64,000 nt of DNA, taken from contig CAWJTQ010000019.1 in the NCBI GenBank assembly GCA_963845695.1, forward strand, positions 1 through 64,000, given 5' to 3'. Shown here one piece after another: positions 31,718-42,037 of the stretch. Position 1 is the stretch's first letter; every line of letters begins with the position of its first letter. A model generated the notes under the pieces. The model had not been told where the DNA came from. It made no database searches and worked only from the letters and a program-made list of their open reading frames with translations. This DNA is from CAWJTV01 sp963845695 (GTDB lineage: Bacteria; Planctomycetota; Planctomycetia; Isosphaerales; Isosphaeraceae). The translations under genes were made by a program, and so were the position numbers.

Positions 31718-34047
31718 GTTCCCGGACAGTCGCTTACGGCCTAATGAACGATAGTCTTTGGCGAACTCGGTGACCTCGATGGCCTGGTCGGCGGCGATGT
31801 CGTGGAAGACCTGGGTCGTCCCGCTGGTGGGCCAGTAGACTTCCAGGAGCGCGATCCCATCGGCCCGGGCCAGGCCGATGTGCTGCTGGAGCGGGTTGGC
31901 GCCGAAGCTGCTGCCCGAGGAGACGTGCCGATGGATAGTCATCGGCTTCTCTCCGGCCGTGACCACCTTGATCCGTGCGCCGATGGCGGCACGGTTGGTC
32001 TTCTTGCCGATGAGCTTGACCGCCAGCCAGTGGTTCCCCTGGCCGGGGTTCTGGAACAGGATATTGTGATACCTGTCCCCGGGAACGGCGCCGCCCATCT
32101 GGATGAAGATATCGATGTCGCCGTCGTTATCCCAGTCGCCGCAAGCGACTTCATGTCCCTTCTGGAGATGGCCCGTGCGGGAAGAGCCGGTGATCTCGGC
32201 GAAGCTGCGCCGCCAACGTTCTTGAACATTCGGTTCGGGACCAGAGTGGCGAGGCTCGGATCGCCGGTGCCCAGGTAGAAGTCGAGGAAACCGTCGTTGT
32301 CGAAGTCGCCGAAGTTGCTCCCCATGGTGGCGAAGACCAGGTCCAACCCCGCTTCCCGCGTGCGGTTCTCGAAGCTTCGACCGGCCTGGTTGTGAAAGAG
32401 CCGGTTGGAGTATCGGGCGTGCGGCTGGCCCAGCAGGCCCCGGACCACATCGTCGATCGAAAGATCGAAGCAGGTGGCGAAGATGTCGAGCCAGCCATCA
32501 TTGTCGTAATCCCAGGCCCAGCACGAAAAACCCTTATTCGGCCCGTCGATCCCCATCGAGCCCGTGACGTCGGAGAACGTCCCGTCGCGATTGTTCCGGA
32601 ACAGGCAAGCGTCCCCGTTCAGATAGTTGAGGAACAGGTCGGGGTAACGGTCGTTGTCGAAGTCGATCCAGGTGGACCCCTTGCAGACGCCCCGGCCTTT
32701 CGCGTCAACGCCGGCCCGGGCGGCGACCTCCGCGAACGTGCCGTTTCCCCGGTTGTGATACAGGCGGTTGGGCTGGCGCTCGCAGGGGATGAACAGGTCG
32801 AGCCAGCCATCGTTGTCGTAATCGGCCCAGCACGCCGTGATGGCGTTGACCGGATCGAGCAGTCCGGCCTCCTGGGTGACGTCGGTGAAGGTGCGATCCC
32901 CGTTGTTGCGGAGCAGGCTGGGACGAACCGGGAGGGGAAGCCAGGCCCCGCGCGGGATGAAGATGTCCATGCGACCGTCGTTGTTGTAATCGGTCTGGAT
33001 GCAGTACAGGCCACCGAGCTGGTTGGTCACGCCGGCCGCCTCCCCGCGCTCGGCGAAGGTCCCATTCCCCGCGTTCCAGTAGATGGCCAGGCGTTCGGCC
33101 GGGTCGTATGACGAGGCGACCAGGTCCAGCAGGCCGTCGTTGTCGAAATCCTCCATGATCGCGCCACCCGACTGGTTGAAGCGGTTGACCCCAACCTGCT
33201 GGCCGATGTCGCGGAACTTGCCGATATCGAACTCCGAATGCTCGTAACGATCGAGCGCGATGAGGAACCGCGGATCGACCTTGGCGGGATGTTCGCCCAG
33301 GGTCATGTGGGCCAGGTTGAGCAGCCAGCGGACCGCCAGGTCGTCGGGGAACTGCTCGAGGTACTCGGTGAAGTGGTGGATCGCCAGGCGGGAGCCCGCC
33401 GGATTGGTGTGCACGGCAGACGGAGCGATCGGCAGGATGCACGAGCTTTCGCCCCGGCACATGATGCAGTTCTCGTTCTCGCCCCGGCGCAGCGCGGCCG
33501 CACCCTGGAAGTAAATGATGGTATAGAGGAATTCCCGCGCCAGGCGATCCACGCCCTCGACGAGCGATCGGGCCTCTTGCAGGACCTCGTAGCTCCGGTT
33601 GGGCTCTCCCTCGTAATTGAACAGCAGCGCCTTGGTCATCAGCATGGCGGCGACCTTGCGATGGTCTCCGGCACGCCGGGCATCTTCCAGGGTCCCTTCG
33701 AGCTTCGCGATCAGTTTGTGCCCCGGCTCTCTCCAGGATTCACGGATCTTCTCCAGCGAGGCCCCGGGCTCCCAGGGCTCGAGCGCGGCGAGGACCACGG
33801 TGAGCCCGCTGATGTCCATGGGCTCGTACGGACGGGAACCCGGCAAGGGGCTCTTCGAGGCAATCGCGTCGTCCCCCCGGCCCGGAGAGCGGGAACCGAG
33901 CGTCGCCGACGGCCGTCCACCGGTCGGGCGGCCGGCAGACTGGGAGTACCAGCCCAGAATCCCGACGGCCGTCGCGGCGATCAATCCCAGGATGGCCGTG
34001 AGCCTCAGGATTCGGGCTCGCGTCCTGGCCGTTCGGTGAGGCTTCAT
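31703..34047 (-). CDS. CRTAC1-type FG-GAP / ASPIC-UnbV protein, short form C, frameshifted once
   Basis: The start 'MKPHRTARTRARILRLTAIL' leads into a hydrophobic anchor. The helical N-terminal domain includes the conserved 'IIYFQGAAALRRGENENCIM' with the Cys cluster CIMCRGESSC, then 'WLLNLAHMTLGEHPAKVDPR'. FG-GAP loops follow ('DFDNDGLLDLVA', 'DYNNDGRMDIFI', 'DYDNDGWLDLFI', 'DFDNDGFLDFYL'). The C-terminal ASPIC/UnbV domain reads 'RHVSSGSSFGANPLQQHIGL'. A frame change near 32210 separates the last 130 residues. It is very similar to short form B. It leads a probable two-gene operon with long form C. Confidence 0.85.
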
Positions 34048-34251
34048 CCCACAAAAGTCCTCTCAAACCGGGACTGACGCGTGCAAATCGGGGTGGATCC
34101 CGCGCGGTCCCTGGAGCACTGGCGTTCCTGGGGACTGCGCCAGCGGAAGCCGGCTCCGACTCCAGGGATGCCGCGCTGACGCCGCCAGACTCGGATGCCC
34201 ATCCAGGGTAACCGGAATCCTCCGCCATTTCCAACACCCCAACTCGTCGGC

Positions 34252-34434
34252 AGCCGCGGCATCGGCATCCATTCACTCCGCAAGACCGCTATCAACGACG
34301 CCATCCGCAACGGGGCGACCATGTACGAGATGCAGGAGTTCGCCGGCCATGCCGATATTCGGATGACCGAGGTCTCCCTCGTGCGCAAGGAGGAAGACGT
34401 GGAGGTGACCGCCCGCCGCATCCCGATCCGCCGG
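34252..34434 (+). pseudogene. C-terminal fossil of a tyrosine recombinase
   Basis: The frame reads 'RGIGIHSLRKTAINDAIRNG', then 'ATMYEMQEFAGHADIRMTEV' and 'RKEEDVEVTARRIPIR'. HSLRKTA is the H-x-x-R box and GHADIRMTE the second His region of phage-type integrases. The position usually holding the catalytic Tyr (TE-x-Y-F-VRKEED) reads 'TEVSLVRKEED', so the nucleophile is lost. Everything upstream is missing. It lies at one end of a cargo region bounded by direct repeats. Confidence 0.65.
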
Positions 34435-34535
34435 ACCGGACACCAGGGGAGTGAGCCCGGCGGCGGCTTTCCCAATCATTCGTGCCGCCCCATGGGCTGG
34501 AGATCAGTGGAACGGATGGATACGATGGATGGCTA
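34408..34535. repeat. Diverged direct repeat, left copy
   Basis: The segment from the recombinase end ('cgccgcatcccg') to ACGGATGGATACGATGGATG matches the segment at 37171-37300 in order and spacing, with roughly two thirds identity by eye. Both copies contain 'GTGAGCCCG.CGGC' in the middle. The two copies flank the Rieske/TlpA region. Confidence 0.6.
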
Positions 34536-34646
34536 CGCACACCTTCCCCATGACCAGCCAGTTCCCAGACCTGGTGGCCAAGGAACTGGCTTCTGAGCGA
34601 GTCGGACCACACGAATTGGACTCATATCCGAGAAGGGCGGTGGAAA

Positions 34647-34976
34647 ATGAAGCGGGTGGACATCGCGAGTGCCAAGCTGTCGGTCGTCTTCCCCGAAGGG
34701 AAGTTGCCGGCGATCGACCCGGCCAACCCCGCGTTCTTGCTCGTTCTGGGCAGCCTGGAGATCCCGGGCAAGGTCAATGCCAAGGCCGCCAGGAAGCTGG
34801 CCCAACATCCGGGCGGAGCCGTCTTGCAAGGGAAGCTGGTCATCGATGGGGGCAACCTGAACCTCCTCGACGCGGGGTTCACCTGGATCGATCCCAAGCC
34901 CGAAGCGGCAAAGGCCGAAACGGCAAACGCCGAAGCGACAAACGCCGAAGCGGCGAAGGAAGGTGGTGCGACGTGA
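34647..34976 (+). CDS. Small hypothetical protein with Ala/Glu-repeat tail
   Basis: A 109-residue protein beginning 'MKRVDIASAKLSVVFPEGKL', with a compact core ending 'AARKLAQHPGGAVLQGKLVI' and 'GGNLNLLDAGFTWIDPK'. The tail repeats AEA-T/K-N units (KAETANAEATNAEAAKEG). I do not recognise a family. The stop overlaps a GTG of the next small frame (GTGA). It opens the small gene set ahead of the Rieske oxygenase. Confidence 0.6.
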   Translation: MKRVDIASAKLSVVFPEGKLPAIDPANPAFLLVLGSLEIPGKVNAKAARKLAQHPGGAVLQGKLVIDGGNLNLLDAGFTWIDPKPEAAKAETANAEATNAEAAKEGGAT

Positions 34977-35119
34977 GCGAACCGATCGTTCCAGCTCTCC
35001 TGCGGCTTCGAGCGGCTGAAGCGTTGGCAGCGGCTCCGGCCCGGGGAATGACGCGCTCGGCGACGCTCGCGACCGCGCCGGTCCCTGGCAGAATGGCGCG
35101 GCGAACCTGGAGGCTCTGA
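34973..35119 (+). CDS. Possible 48-residue coupled ORF
   Basis: GTG overlaps the stop of the preceding gene, and the TGA overlaps the ATG of the Rieske gene (TGATG), so the spacing suggests a translated linker. The protein is Arg/Ala-rich with no motif. A different frame of the same DNA reads 'CGFERLKRWQRLRPGE', close to 'CCFERLKRSGRFEDV' in the hypothetical protein at 37362. It could instead be the remains of a relative of that gene. Confidence 0.3.
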   Translation: MSEPIVPALLRLRAAEALAAAPARGMTRSATLATAPVPGRMARRTWRL

Positions 35120-36216
35120 TGAACGTCCCAGACCCCTCATTGCGCGAGGCGCTCGACCGAGGGCGGACCCTTCCCGCTGAGTGGTACACCGACCCCAAGC
35201 GATTCGAACGCGAGCAGGAGCGCATCTTCGCGGCGAGTTGGAACTATGTGGGCCGAGTCGAGCAGGTCGCGAACGCCGGCGACTTTCTGACCGGCCGAGT
35301 GGGTCAGGTCCCGGTCGTCATCGTCCGCGATGAGGCGGGGACACTCCGGGCCTACGCGAACGTCTGCGGTCACCGCGGCAGCGAGTTGGTGTTGGAGAAG
35401 AGCGGCAACCGCCGCACCCTCCAGTGCCACTATCACGCCTGGACCTGGGGGCTCGACGGAACCCTGCGCACCGCCCCGTACTGCCAGGAGCAGGCCGGAT
35501 TCAACAAGGCCGACTTCCCGCTGACCCCTCTGGGAATTGAGACGTTCGGCCCCTTCCTCTTCATCAACCCTGGCTCCGCATCGTGCTCATTAGCGGCCAC
35601 GCTCGGCCAGTTGCCCGCAATCATCCGCTCAGCCGGTGCCGACCTTGACGCGCTGAAGTTTCGCGAGCGGAAGGAATATGCGATCCAGGCCAACTGGAAG
35701 GTCGTAGTCGAGAATTTCTTGGAGTGCTACCATTGCGCCATCTCCCATCCGGGCTTCGCCGATCTGATTGACCTGGACAAATACCAGGTCGTTCCTTACG
35801 AACGTTGCTCCGTACAACGCGGCCCGCGCAAGGCGAGCGCCCGAGCACAGCGCACGACAGGGATCAGAGCCGACGAGGGCCAGGAAGGGATCTATACCTA
35901 TCTCTGGCCCAACTTCATGCTGAACGTCTATCCCGGCGCCGGCAATGCCTCGACGAATCTCATCCTTCCGATCGACGAGCATCATTGCCTGGCGGTCTAC
36001 GAGTTCTTCTTCTCCGAGAGTCTGCCCGAAGCGGAGCAGCGCGCGATGGTCGATTTCATCGATCAGGTCCAGCGGGAAGACATCATCATCGTCGAGTCGG
36101 TGCAGCGTGGGTTGCGATCCGGGTTCTACAAGCAGGGCCAATTGATCCTCTCGCGCGAGATCGGGATTCAGCACTTCCAGAAGCTGGTGTTCTCAGCGCT
36201 GACGGGCTCCCTCTGA
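35119..36216 (+). CDS. Rieske non-heme iron oxygenase, alpha subunit
   Basis: The Rieske [2Fe-2S] ligands are Cys-x-His in 'ANVCGHRGSELVLEKSG' and Cys-x2-His in 'TLQCHYHAWTWGLDGTL'. The catalytic domain has the mononuclear-iron site in 'NWKVVVENFLECYHCAISHP', with the bridging acid and the two His. At 365 residues it is the usual length for single-component-type alpha subunits acting on quaternary amines or small aromatics. No reductase or ferredoxin gene is adjacent, so electrons must come from elsewhere. The start overlaps the preceding stop. The substrate cannot be told from the sequence. The gene lies inside a repeat-bounded segment, suggesting acquisition as cargo. Confidence 0.9.
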   Translation: MNVPDPSLREALDRGRTLPAEWYTDPKRFEREQERIFAASWNYVGRVEQVANAGDFLTGRVGQVPVVIVRDEAGTLRAYANVCGHRGSELVLEKSGNRRTLQCHYHAWTWGLDGTLRTAPYCQEQAGFNKADFPLTPLGIETFGPFLFINPGSASCSLAATLGQLPAIIRSAGADLDALKFRERKEYAIQANWKVVVENFLECYHCAISHPGFADLIDLDKYQVVPYERCSVQRGPRKASARAQRTTGIRADEGQEGIYTYLWPNFMLNVYPGAGNASTNLILPIDEHHCLAVYEFFFSESLPEAEQRAMVDFIDQVQREDIIIVESVQRGLRSGFYKQGQLILSREIGIQHFQKLVFSALTGSL

Positions 36217-36223
36217 GACAGCC

Positions 36224-36358
36224 TTCCACATCGTGCGCGTCGCGAATCCAGTCAACCCGCCCTTTCGGGCGGGCCTTGACCGTCTGGTCGAACCACGTGT
36301 CTGGAACTTCGTGGAAATCGGCGTTGGACAGGATCGGTGAAATCACGCAAGCCTGTGC
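36224..36358 (-). pseudogene. Reverse transcriptase fossil (group II intron type)
   Basis: The minus strand reads 'CVISPILSNADFHEVPDTWF' and 'DQTVKARPKGRVDWIRDAHD'. This lines up with the conserved RT stretch 'G.ISP.L.N..LHEV.D.WF......P...GRA...RYADD'. The catalytic YADD is degraded to DAHD, and both sides are lost. It is about 45 residues long and unrelated in frame to the two neighbouring genes. Confidence 0.6.
36256..36273. terminator. GC-rich hairpin downstream of the Rieske gene
   Basis: CCCGCCC-TTTC-GGGCGGG is a perfect seven-pair stem 40 bases after the Rieske stop and between convergent genes. No T-run follows in either direction, so intrinsic termination is only possible. It also lies within the RT fossil and may just be former coding sequence. 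Confidence 0.3.
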
Positions 36359-36441
36359 GCTGCCGGATTGCCGTGCCGGCCTGTCATCCCTCCGACGACG
36401 TTCGACTTCTCTCCACGCCACGCACAGGGCTCGTGCTCGCC

Positions 36442-37014
36442 TTACTCACTCGCTCGCTCGCTCAGCGATGGCTGCTGGAACTCCTTCTCGAGGGTTTGGA
36501 CGATTTCCTGGAAGCTGGTCTCGGTATAGCCCACGGACGCCAGCTTGATTCGTCCGTCCTTCCCCACAATGAAGTTTCGGGGAATGTACTTCTCCGCGTA
36601 CTTGCCGTAGATCTCCCGCTTGGGGTCAGGTGCCATCGCAAGAGAGAGCGTCTTCTCCTTCGCAAACTTCTCCAGCTCTTCGGCGCTGTGCTCCCGCCCG
36701 ATCACGATCAACTTGAAGTCCTTGCGGTCGCCGTATTTTTTCAGGATTTCCTTCTCGAGGTGAGGCAGTTCCGCCAGGCACGGTCCACACCAGGTGGCGA
36801 AGAAGTTGACCAGAACGACCGTTCCGTGCTGCTGACCGAGGGAGAATTCTTCCCCGGTGATCAGCTTGCAAGTAAAGTCCGGAGCCTTTTCTCCGGCTTT
36901 GACCAGCGTCGATTTCGCCTCGTCGTCTCCGATGGCGGACGGCTGCGCCCGTGTGACGGGGAGCGCGAGAACGAATGCCAACCCGCCGAACGCATACCAT
37001 CTCATCGATCGCAT
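36442..37014 (-). CDS. TlpA-like thioredoxin-fold thiol-disulfide oxidoreductase
   Basis: The start 'MRSMRWYAFGGLAFVLALPV' is a signal peptide, preceded by AAAGGGAAAGG. The thioredoxin fold begins 'KAGEKAPDFTCKLITGEEFS' and the active site is WCGPC in 'VVLVNFFATWCGPCLAELPH'. The cis-Pro region is 'YIPRNFIVGKDGRIKLASVG'. This is the TlpA/ResA layout: an exported protein that reduces disulfides, for example to keep CxxCH cysteines ready for heme attachment. Several multiheme cytochromes lie nearby, so a role in their maturation is plausible but not shown. It is convergent with the Rieske gene. Confidence 0.9.
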   Translation of the reverse strand: MRSMRWYAFGGLAFVLALPVTRAQPSAIGDDEAKSTLVKAGEKAPDFTCKLITGEEFSLGQQHGTVVLVNFFATWCGPCLAELPHLEKEILKKYGDRKDFKLIVIGREHSAEELEKFAKEKTLSLAMAPDPKREIYGKYAEKYIPRNFIVGKDGRIKLASVGYTETSFQEIVQTLEKEFQQPSLSERASE

Positions 37015-37170
37015 GGTTGAGCCTTTCCCTTTGTGTCCAAAGAACGAACCGAACCGACCTCCACTCTTGGACGTTGAGATTAGCTCCCATCGCGTCCACA
37101 AACAAGAACGGACAAGCCAGGGATGACTCGCTACGCGGCCGACCAGCTCGTTGCGAAGCGATGACCTCCA

Positions 37171-37300
37171 GGCCACCCGCCGCATCCCGCCCGATCCGGT
37201 ACGCCGGCTTCGCGGGTCAGTGAGCCCGCCGGCAGCCGTCCCAACGATTCGCACGGCCGAACGGGCTGGTGGCGAATGGAACGGATGGATACGATGGATG
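37171..37300. repeat. Diverged direct repeat, right copy
   Basis: Partner of the repeat at 34408. It starts 'ccacccgccgcatcccgccc', a decayed trace of the recombinase end ('ATRRIP'), and finishes with ACGGATGGATACGATGGATG. A gene of unknown function starts just beyond it, as on the left side. Confidence 0.6.
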
Positions 37301-37361
37301 ACTACGTACACGACGCCCAAGATCAGGGCCGGCTTCCGTTCGATTTCCAGGGGGAGCGACC

Positions 37362-37799
37362 ATGACCGATGCCGAGTTGCGAATCATTGAATTTCTCATG
37401 ACCTCCGAGGCCACCCGGCCCGCGGATCTCCCCGACTGGATGCTCGCCCTCTTGGAGGGCGACGATTCGGAGGAGCTGAGCCACGAGCTGATCACTGCCG
37501 CCTCGCTCATGTACGTCCGCCGCCAGTATCCGGGGATCCGCTTCGACACCGCTCAGGCCCTGATCGCCGAATACGCGGCCGATCCGGCGCGACTCGAGGA
37601 CCTCTCCGGTCGGATCACGGCGTTCCGGCTGGCCTGCTGCTTCGAGCGGCTCAAGCGTTCAGGGCGGTTCGAGGACGTCTTCATCGACGACCCGTTTGAC
37701 CTCGAGAGCACCGTGTCGGTGAAGCTGACCGACGCGGAATGGCGGTCCGTCAACCGAGCGTCACCCCCTGGGGACTCTTACGACTTCAGCCTGAATTAA
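37362..37799 (+). CDS. Hypothetical acidic protein
   Basis: A 145-residue protein, intact, with start 'MTDAELRIIEFLMTSEATRP' after GGGGGAGCGACC. It is mainly helical by composition, acidic, with a central 'AAASLMYVRRQYPGIRFDTA'-like stretch and 'LACCFERLKRSGRFEDVFID'. I recognise no family or catalytic motif. The 'FERLKR' region is echoed, out of frame, at about 35010, after the left copy of the direct repeat. This suggests that both repeat copies once carried a related gene. Confidence 0.65.
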   Translation: MTDAELRIIEFLMTSEATRPADLPDWMLALLEGDDSEELSHELITAASLMYVRRQYPGIRFDTAQALIAEYAADPARLEDLSGRITAFRLACCFERLKRSGRFEDVFIDDPFDLESTVSVKLTDAEWRSVNRASPPGDSYDFSLN

Positions 37800-38099
37800 C
37801 CGCAGCAGCTGCGCTGGTCAAACCGCAATGGCTTCCTTTCGTCATGACCAAAATGGCTGTTGATCTGTGTTTGAGTTGATTCAGTCTTGCCCGAGGTAAA
37901 CACGTCATCCTCAAAACAAAGCCAGGGCTTGCTTTTTGACTTTCCCATCTCAATCTCTTTTCAGCCTCTCTTTGAAATCTACCGTTTCGCTTCCCGCGCA
38001 GAAGCATACAGCGTCAGCTTGGAAATCCCCGCCCTCTCTCAGATTTCCCCTACGTTGCGTTCCTTCTTGCGATCGATCTCAACGGCCAGCGCCCTCTGC
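37800..38099. other. Short gene-free gap
   Basis: No ORF or repeat of note between the convergent hypothetical gene and the long CRTAC1 gene. Composition is less GC-rich than the flanks, with CTTTT/TTTTCA runs near 37930-37990. Confidence 0.3.
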
Positions 38100-41073
38100 T
38101 TACCGGTCAGTTTCGGCTTCCTGCCGCCCTTCCTCCCCCTCCCCTGGCCGCTTCCATCCCGGCAGCGGTCTGACCGTGGCGTCGCCCTCGCGGAGGAGAT
38201 ATCCCGTATCGGCCGGAAGGTCTCGGTGGCGATCCACGCGACCGGACGGCCAGTGCACTTCCAGCGACTCGACGCGCCGGGCATCTCCCAGGCCGAAGTG
38301 GAGTCTTGGATCGCCGGCCGACTGGTAGCTCCCGCCGCCGAACCGCTGCGCGAAGCGTCGCGCAGAGCCCGCGACCACCACGACGCCGGCACCGACGCCG
38401 TCCCGGTTCGACGCCGTCCCTTCCAGCGCGATCGTCAGGAAATGGCCGGACGGGGTCTGGTTGTGCAGGAAGACCATCGGTTCATTCTGGGCGACGACCA
38501 GCGCGTCGATGCGGCCGTCGTTGTCGAGGTCTCCGGCCGCCAGCCCGCGTCCCAGGTGGAGGAGCCCGAACGGCGGCCCGGCCTGTGGGGACACGTCATG
38601 CAGACGACCGTCCGCGCCTCCCCGCAGGAGCTGGATGGGCATGGTATACGGGACATTCGGCCGATAGTCGTTGACGTGTCCATTGGCGGTCAGCATGTCG
38701 AGGCGTCCGTCGTTGTCGACGTCGAGGAAGGCGATGCCGAATCCGAGCCGGTAGCGGCTGGGCGCGGCCAGTCCGACGGCCGAGGTCAGGTCGGCGAAGG
38801 CCCCTTGCCCCAGGTTGCGGAAGTATGTGGTCGACTCGCTGTAGAAATTCGTGACGGCGAGGTCGGGCCGGCCGTCGCCGTCAAAATCGCCGCAGGCCAC
38901 GCCCATCCCGGCCTGATACCCCCCACCCGCATTGGCCGCGACCCCGGCGATCTGGGCCGTCTCCTCGAACCGGAAGTCCCCCAGGTTACGGTAGAGGTAA
39001 TTGGCCGACTGGTCGTTAGCGATGAAGAGGTCGATACGGCGATCGTTGTCGAGGTCGGCGGCGATCACGCCCAGGCCCCGGCCCTGGTGTTCGAGGACCC
39101 CCGCGCTGGCGGTGACGTCCGTGAACCGGCCCCGATCGTTTCGGAAGACATGGTCAGGGCAGGCCTCGAGCTCGCGGGGATTGCAGCCGATGATGACATG
39201 CCTGGGGGGTAAGTCGTAACAGATGCGCGGGTCCTCGGCGTTCCACTTGAGGTAATGGCAGACGTACAGGTCGAGGTCGCCGTCGTTGTCCAGGTCGGCG
39301 AAGGCGGCCGACGTGGGCCAATCGCGATCGCCGGCCAGACCGGCTTTCTGCGTAACGTCCTCGAATCGTCCGTCCCCACGGTTGCGATACAGGGCGTAGG
39401 ATCGCCACCGAGTCACGAAGAGATCGGCTCGGCCGTCGTTGTCGTAGTCGCCGACCGTCACCCCGTGGCCATAGCCCTGGGTCATCCCGCCGATCCCCGA
39501 GGCATCCGTCACGTCTTCGAACGTACCGTCTCGGCGGTTGCGGAAGAGGCGGTCGTCTCGTGGAGGTTGGGCCGGATCGGGGGGAAATAGGCCGCCTTGC
39601 ACGACGTAGACATCGAGCCAGCCGTCGCCGTCGTAGTCGATGAGGCCGACGCCTCCTCCGGCGAACTCGGGGAGCTGGTGGAGACTCGACTCGCCGTTCT
39701 CGTAGACGAACGCGAGGCCGGCGGCCCGGGCATCATCGCGGAACTGGGGCACGGCGGAATCGCGAGGCTCGGCGCCCGGTGGACGTCGCTCCGATTCCGG
39801 GCCGACGTCGATGCCGAGGACCTGGGCAAGGGTTCGCCCCGGCGGTTCGCGACGGGTCTGAGCGCCCTGGAGACGCACCAGGGCGGCCCGGGCGCCCGGG
39901 TCATCGGGCTGGCGTTGCGCGATCCAGGTCAAGAAGCCGATGGCTTCGAACCGGCGCCCCAAGGTCTCGGCCAGCCGAGCGAGCTCGGGTGCGTCGTCGG
40001 CGAAGCGATTCTGATTGTAGAGATCCCGGTACCGATGCCTGGCTTGATCCATCTCGGCCTTGCGCCGGCGCAGCCGGCCTGCCTGCTCGACCTCACCCGC
40101 CTGGGCCGCGAGCACGGCGAGCTGCTCCCAGGCGGTGCAATTGCCGGGCTCATCCCGCACCACCTGCTCAAGCGCCCGCCGTTCCACCGCGGCGTCGCCC
40201 CGCCGCGCCGCCAACCAGGCGCGAAGCCCCTCGACCCGGCTCGCGGAAAACTGATCGGCCGGCAGATGGGCCAGGGCACGGCGGACCTCGGCGACTTGCC
40301 CCATCCCCATCCCCCAGTCGAGCACCGCCTGCCAGACCGCCGGATCGTCCGGCCGGCGGCCGAGGCAAAGGTCGAGCTGCCGCCGCGCGTCGGCAAACTG
40401 GCCGCAGCGGATCGCCAGGTTGGCACACCCCAACCAGACACGGTCGTCCTCAGGAGCCTGTCGGCCGGCGCGATCGAGGAGGATCCGGAACGCATCCACG
40501 GCCGGGGAATCGAGATCGACCCCAATGTGGTCGCGGAGCAGCCCGAGTGCCTCCTCGGGCCGGGGCCAGCCGGCCTGGCTGGCGTGTCGCCAGCCCGACT
40601 CGATGACGGCACGCCGCTCGTCGATCCGCCCTTCCTGCCAGAACAGTCGGTTGAGGACTTGACCGACCGTGACGACCTGTCGGCCAGGACGGGCCAGTGC
40701 CCCAACGAGGATCGGCTCGGCGGCGGAGAATCGGCCTCGGTTCAGCTCCACGGCGGACGAGTTCAGGGCTGCCGCCTCGGCGAACGGGGAGCTGGGCGGC
40801 AGGCGGCCCCAGGCCTCGAGCGCGGCCTCGTCGTGGCCCAACTTCCCCTCGCACAAGCCGAGCCGATAGTTCGACCTCCTCTGGCCCCATCCATCGCGTT
40901 GACAGCCCGATCAGTCGCTGACGCGCCACCCCATAGCGACCCGCCGCCATCTCCCGATCCACCTGTGCCAGCGTGAATTGGTGCCGACGGCCTGCCCACG
41001 TCCAGCCTGCCCCCAGCACGACCATCGCCGCCACCACCAGACCGAACACGACCCAGGACCGTCGCCTCAACAT
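38100..41073 (-). CDS. CRTAC1-type FG-GAP / ASPIC-UnbV protein with N-terminal TPRs (long form D), one frameshift
   Basis: The first frame begins 'MLRRRSWVVFGLVVAAMVVL', a membrane anchor. After a shift near 40870 a continuous 918-codon frame follows. TPR-type helices occupy about 400 residues ('LGCANLAIRCGQFADARRQL', 'FADDAPELARLAETLGRRFE'). FG-GAP Ca-loops then appear in order: 'DYDGDGWLDVYV', 'DYDNDGRADLFV', 'DLDNDGDLDLYV', 'DLDNDRRIDLFI', 'DFDGDGRPDLAV', 'DVDNDGRLDMLT', 'DLDNDGRIDALV'. The ASPIC/UnbV domain closes with 'RFGGGSYQSAGDPRLHFGLG'. This copy shows the correct architecture for forms A and C. It is divergent from a lipoprotein-DUF1559-sulfatase set, just as form A is. Confidence 0.9.
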
Positions 41074-42037
41074 TCACGTCCTCCCGCGCACGGCGGACGA
41101 AGCCCACGCAGGGGCCGAGCCCTCTCCTCTTCCCGTTCGGGACATCATACCACCGCCTCCGTCGCGGATGGAAAGTCCCGGCGGGTCTCAGCCGACCGCG
41201 ACACCAACCACCCAAACTGACGATGAATCGCACAGCCCAATGATCCCTTCGTCCGGATCATTCCCTCAAAAGATTTTGGAATGGCGTCGCAAGGTTATTG
41301 AAAAGGAGTCTTTCTCAGGATATATTCTCTTCCATTCTCCCGCGTGGAAGTGCACATCCCGCGTTTTTATGTCCTGACTCTTTCCCAACCTCGGCATGAT
41401 TCTCACCGGCGCGAAGCGTCGAGGTCGCCATTCCCACGCGGAGAGTGGAAATCGGAGATCCTGGCCGTGTTTCCCAGGCTTCTCGTGGAGGAGAAGCGTT
41501 TTCCCCGATTCATCGAAATCCTTGTGAGCGCTAAGACCCCGATACCACACAACGACAACCCAAGACGGATTCTGGATTCTGGTGCGATCTCTCCCCGTCG
41601 ATAGGGAGGGTGTTCCGAAGTGACGGATGGGGGGTGTATGAACATGCCTCTCCGACCTTCGGTCATTTCCCCCCAAGCGAGAATTCGCGCAGATGCACCC
41701 ACCACTCGGAGATCCCACGGAGGAAGTTATTGATTGCGCCGCTATTCTCGGCGCCTTCCGACTGATTCATTCATCACACGATGAGGGACCAGGCAGTGAG
41801 AAAGTGATGGTGGGATCTTCGCTACTAATGAATTAAGAGCGATAACCGCTCGTTTGAGAGTAAAAAAACGGATTACCTCGATTTTTTTCTTGCATCACTC
41901 GTCAAAAGAAGTTCAATAGACCAGTTGGCCAGGTTTGGTGCGGCTCTCCCATTCTAGAGCTTCCGCTTGGACATCGCGTTTTGTTTCGAATACCCGTCTT
42001 ACGGGACGGATTTTCCACGGGATGAGACTTCAGGGTA
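41074..42037. other. About 1 kb divergent intergenic region
   Basis: Between long CRTAC1 D and the lipoprotein gene. The segment around 41820-41930 is strongly AT-rich for this genome (runs of seven A and seven T) and is the best place for promoters. No ORF is convincing. It corresponds in position and size to 9535-10589. Confidence 0.4.
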
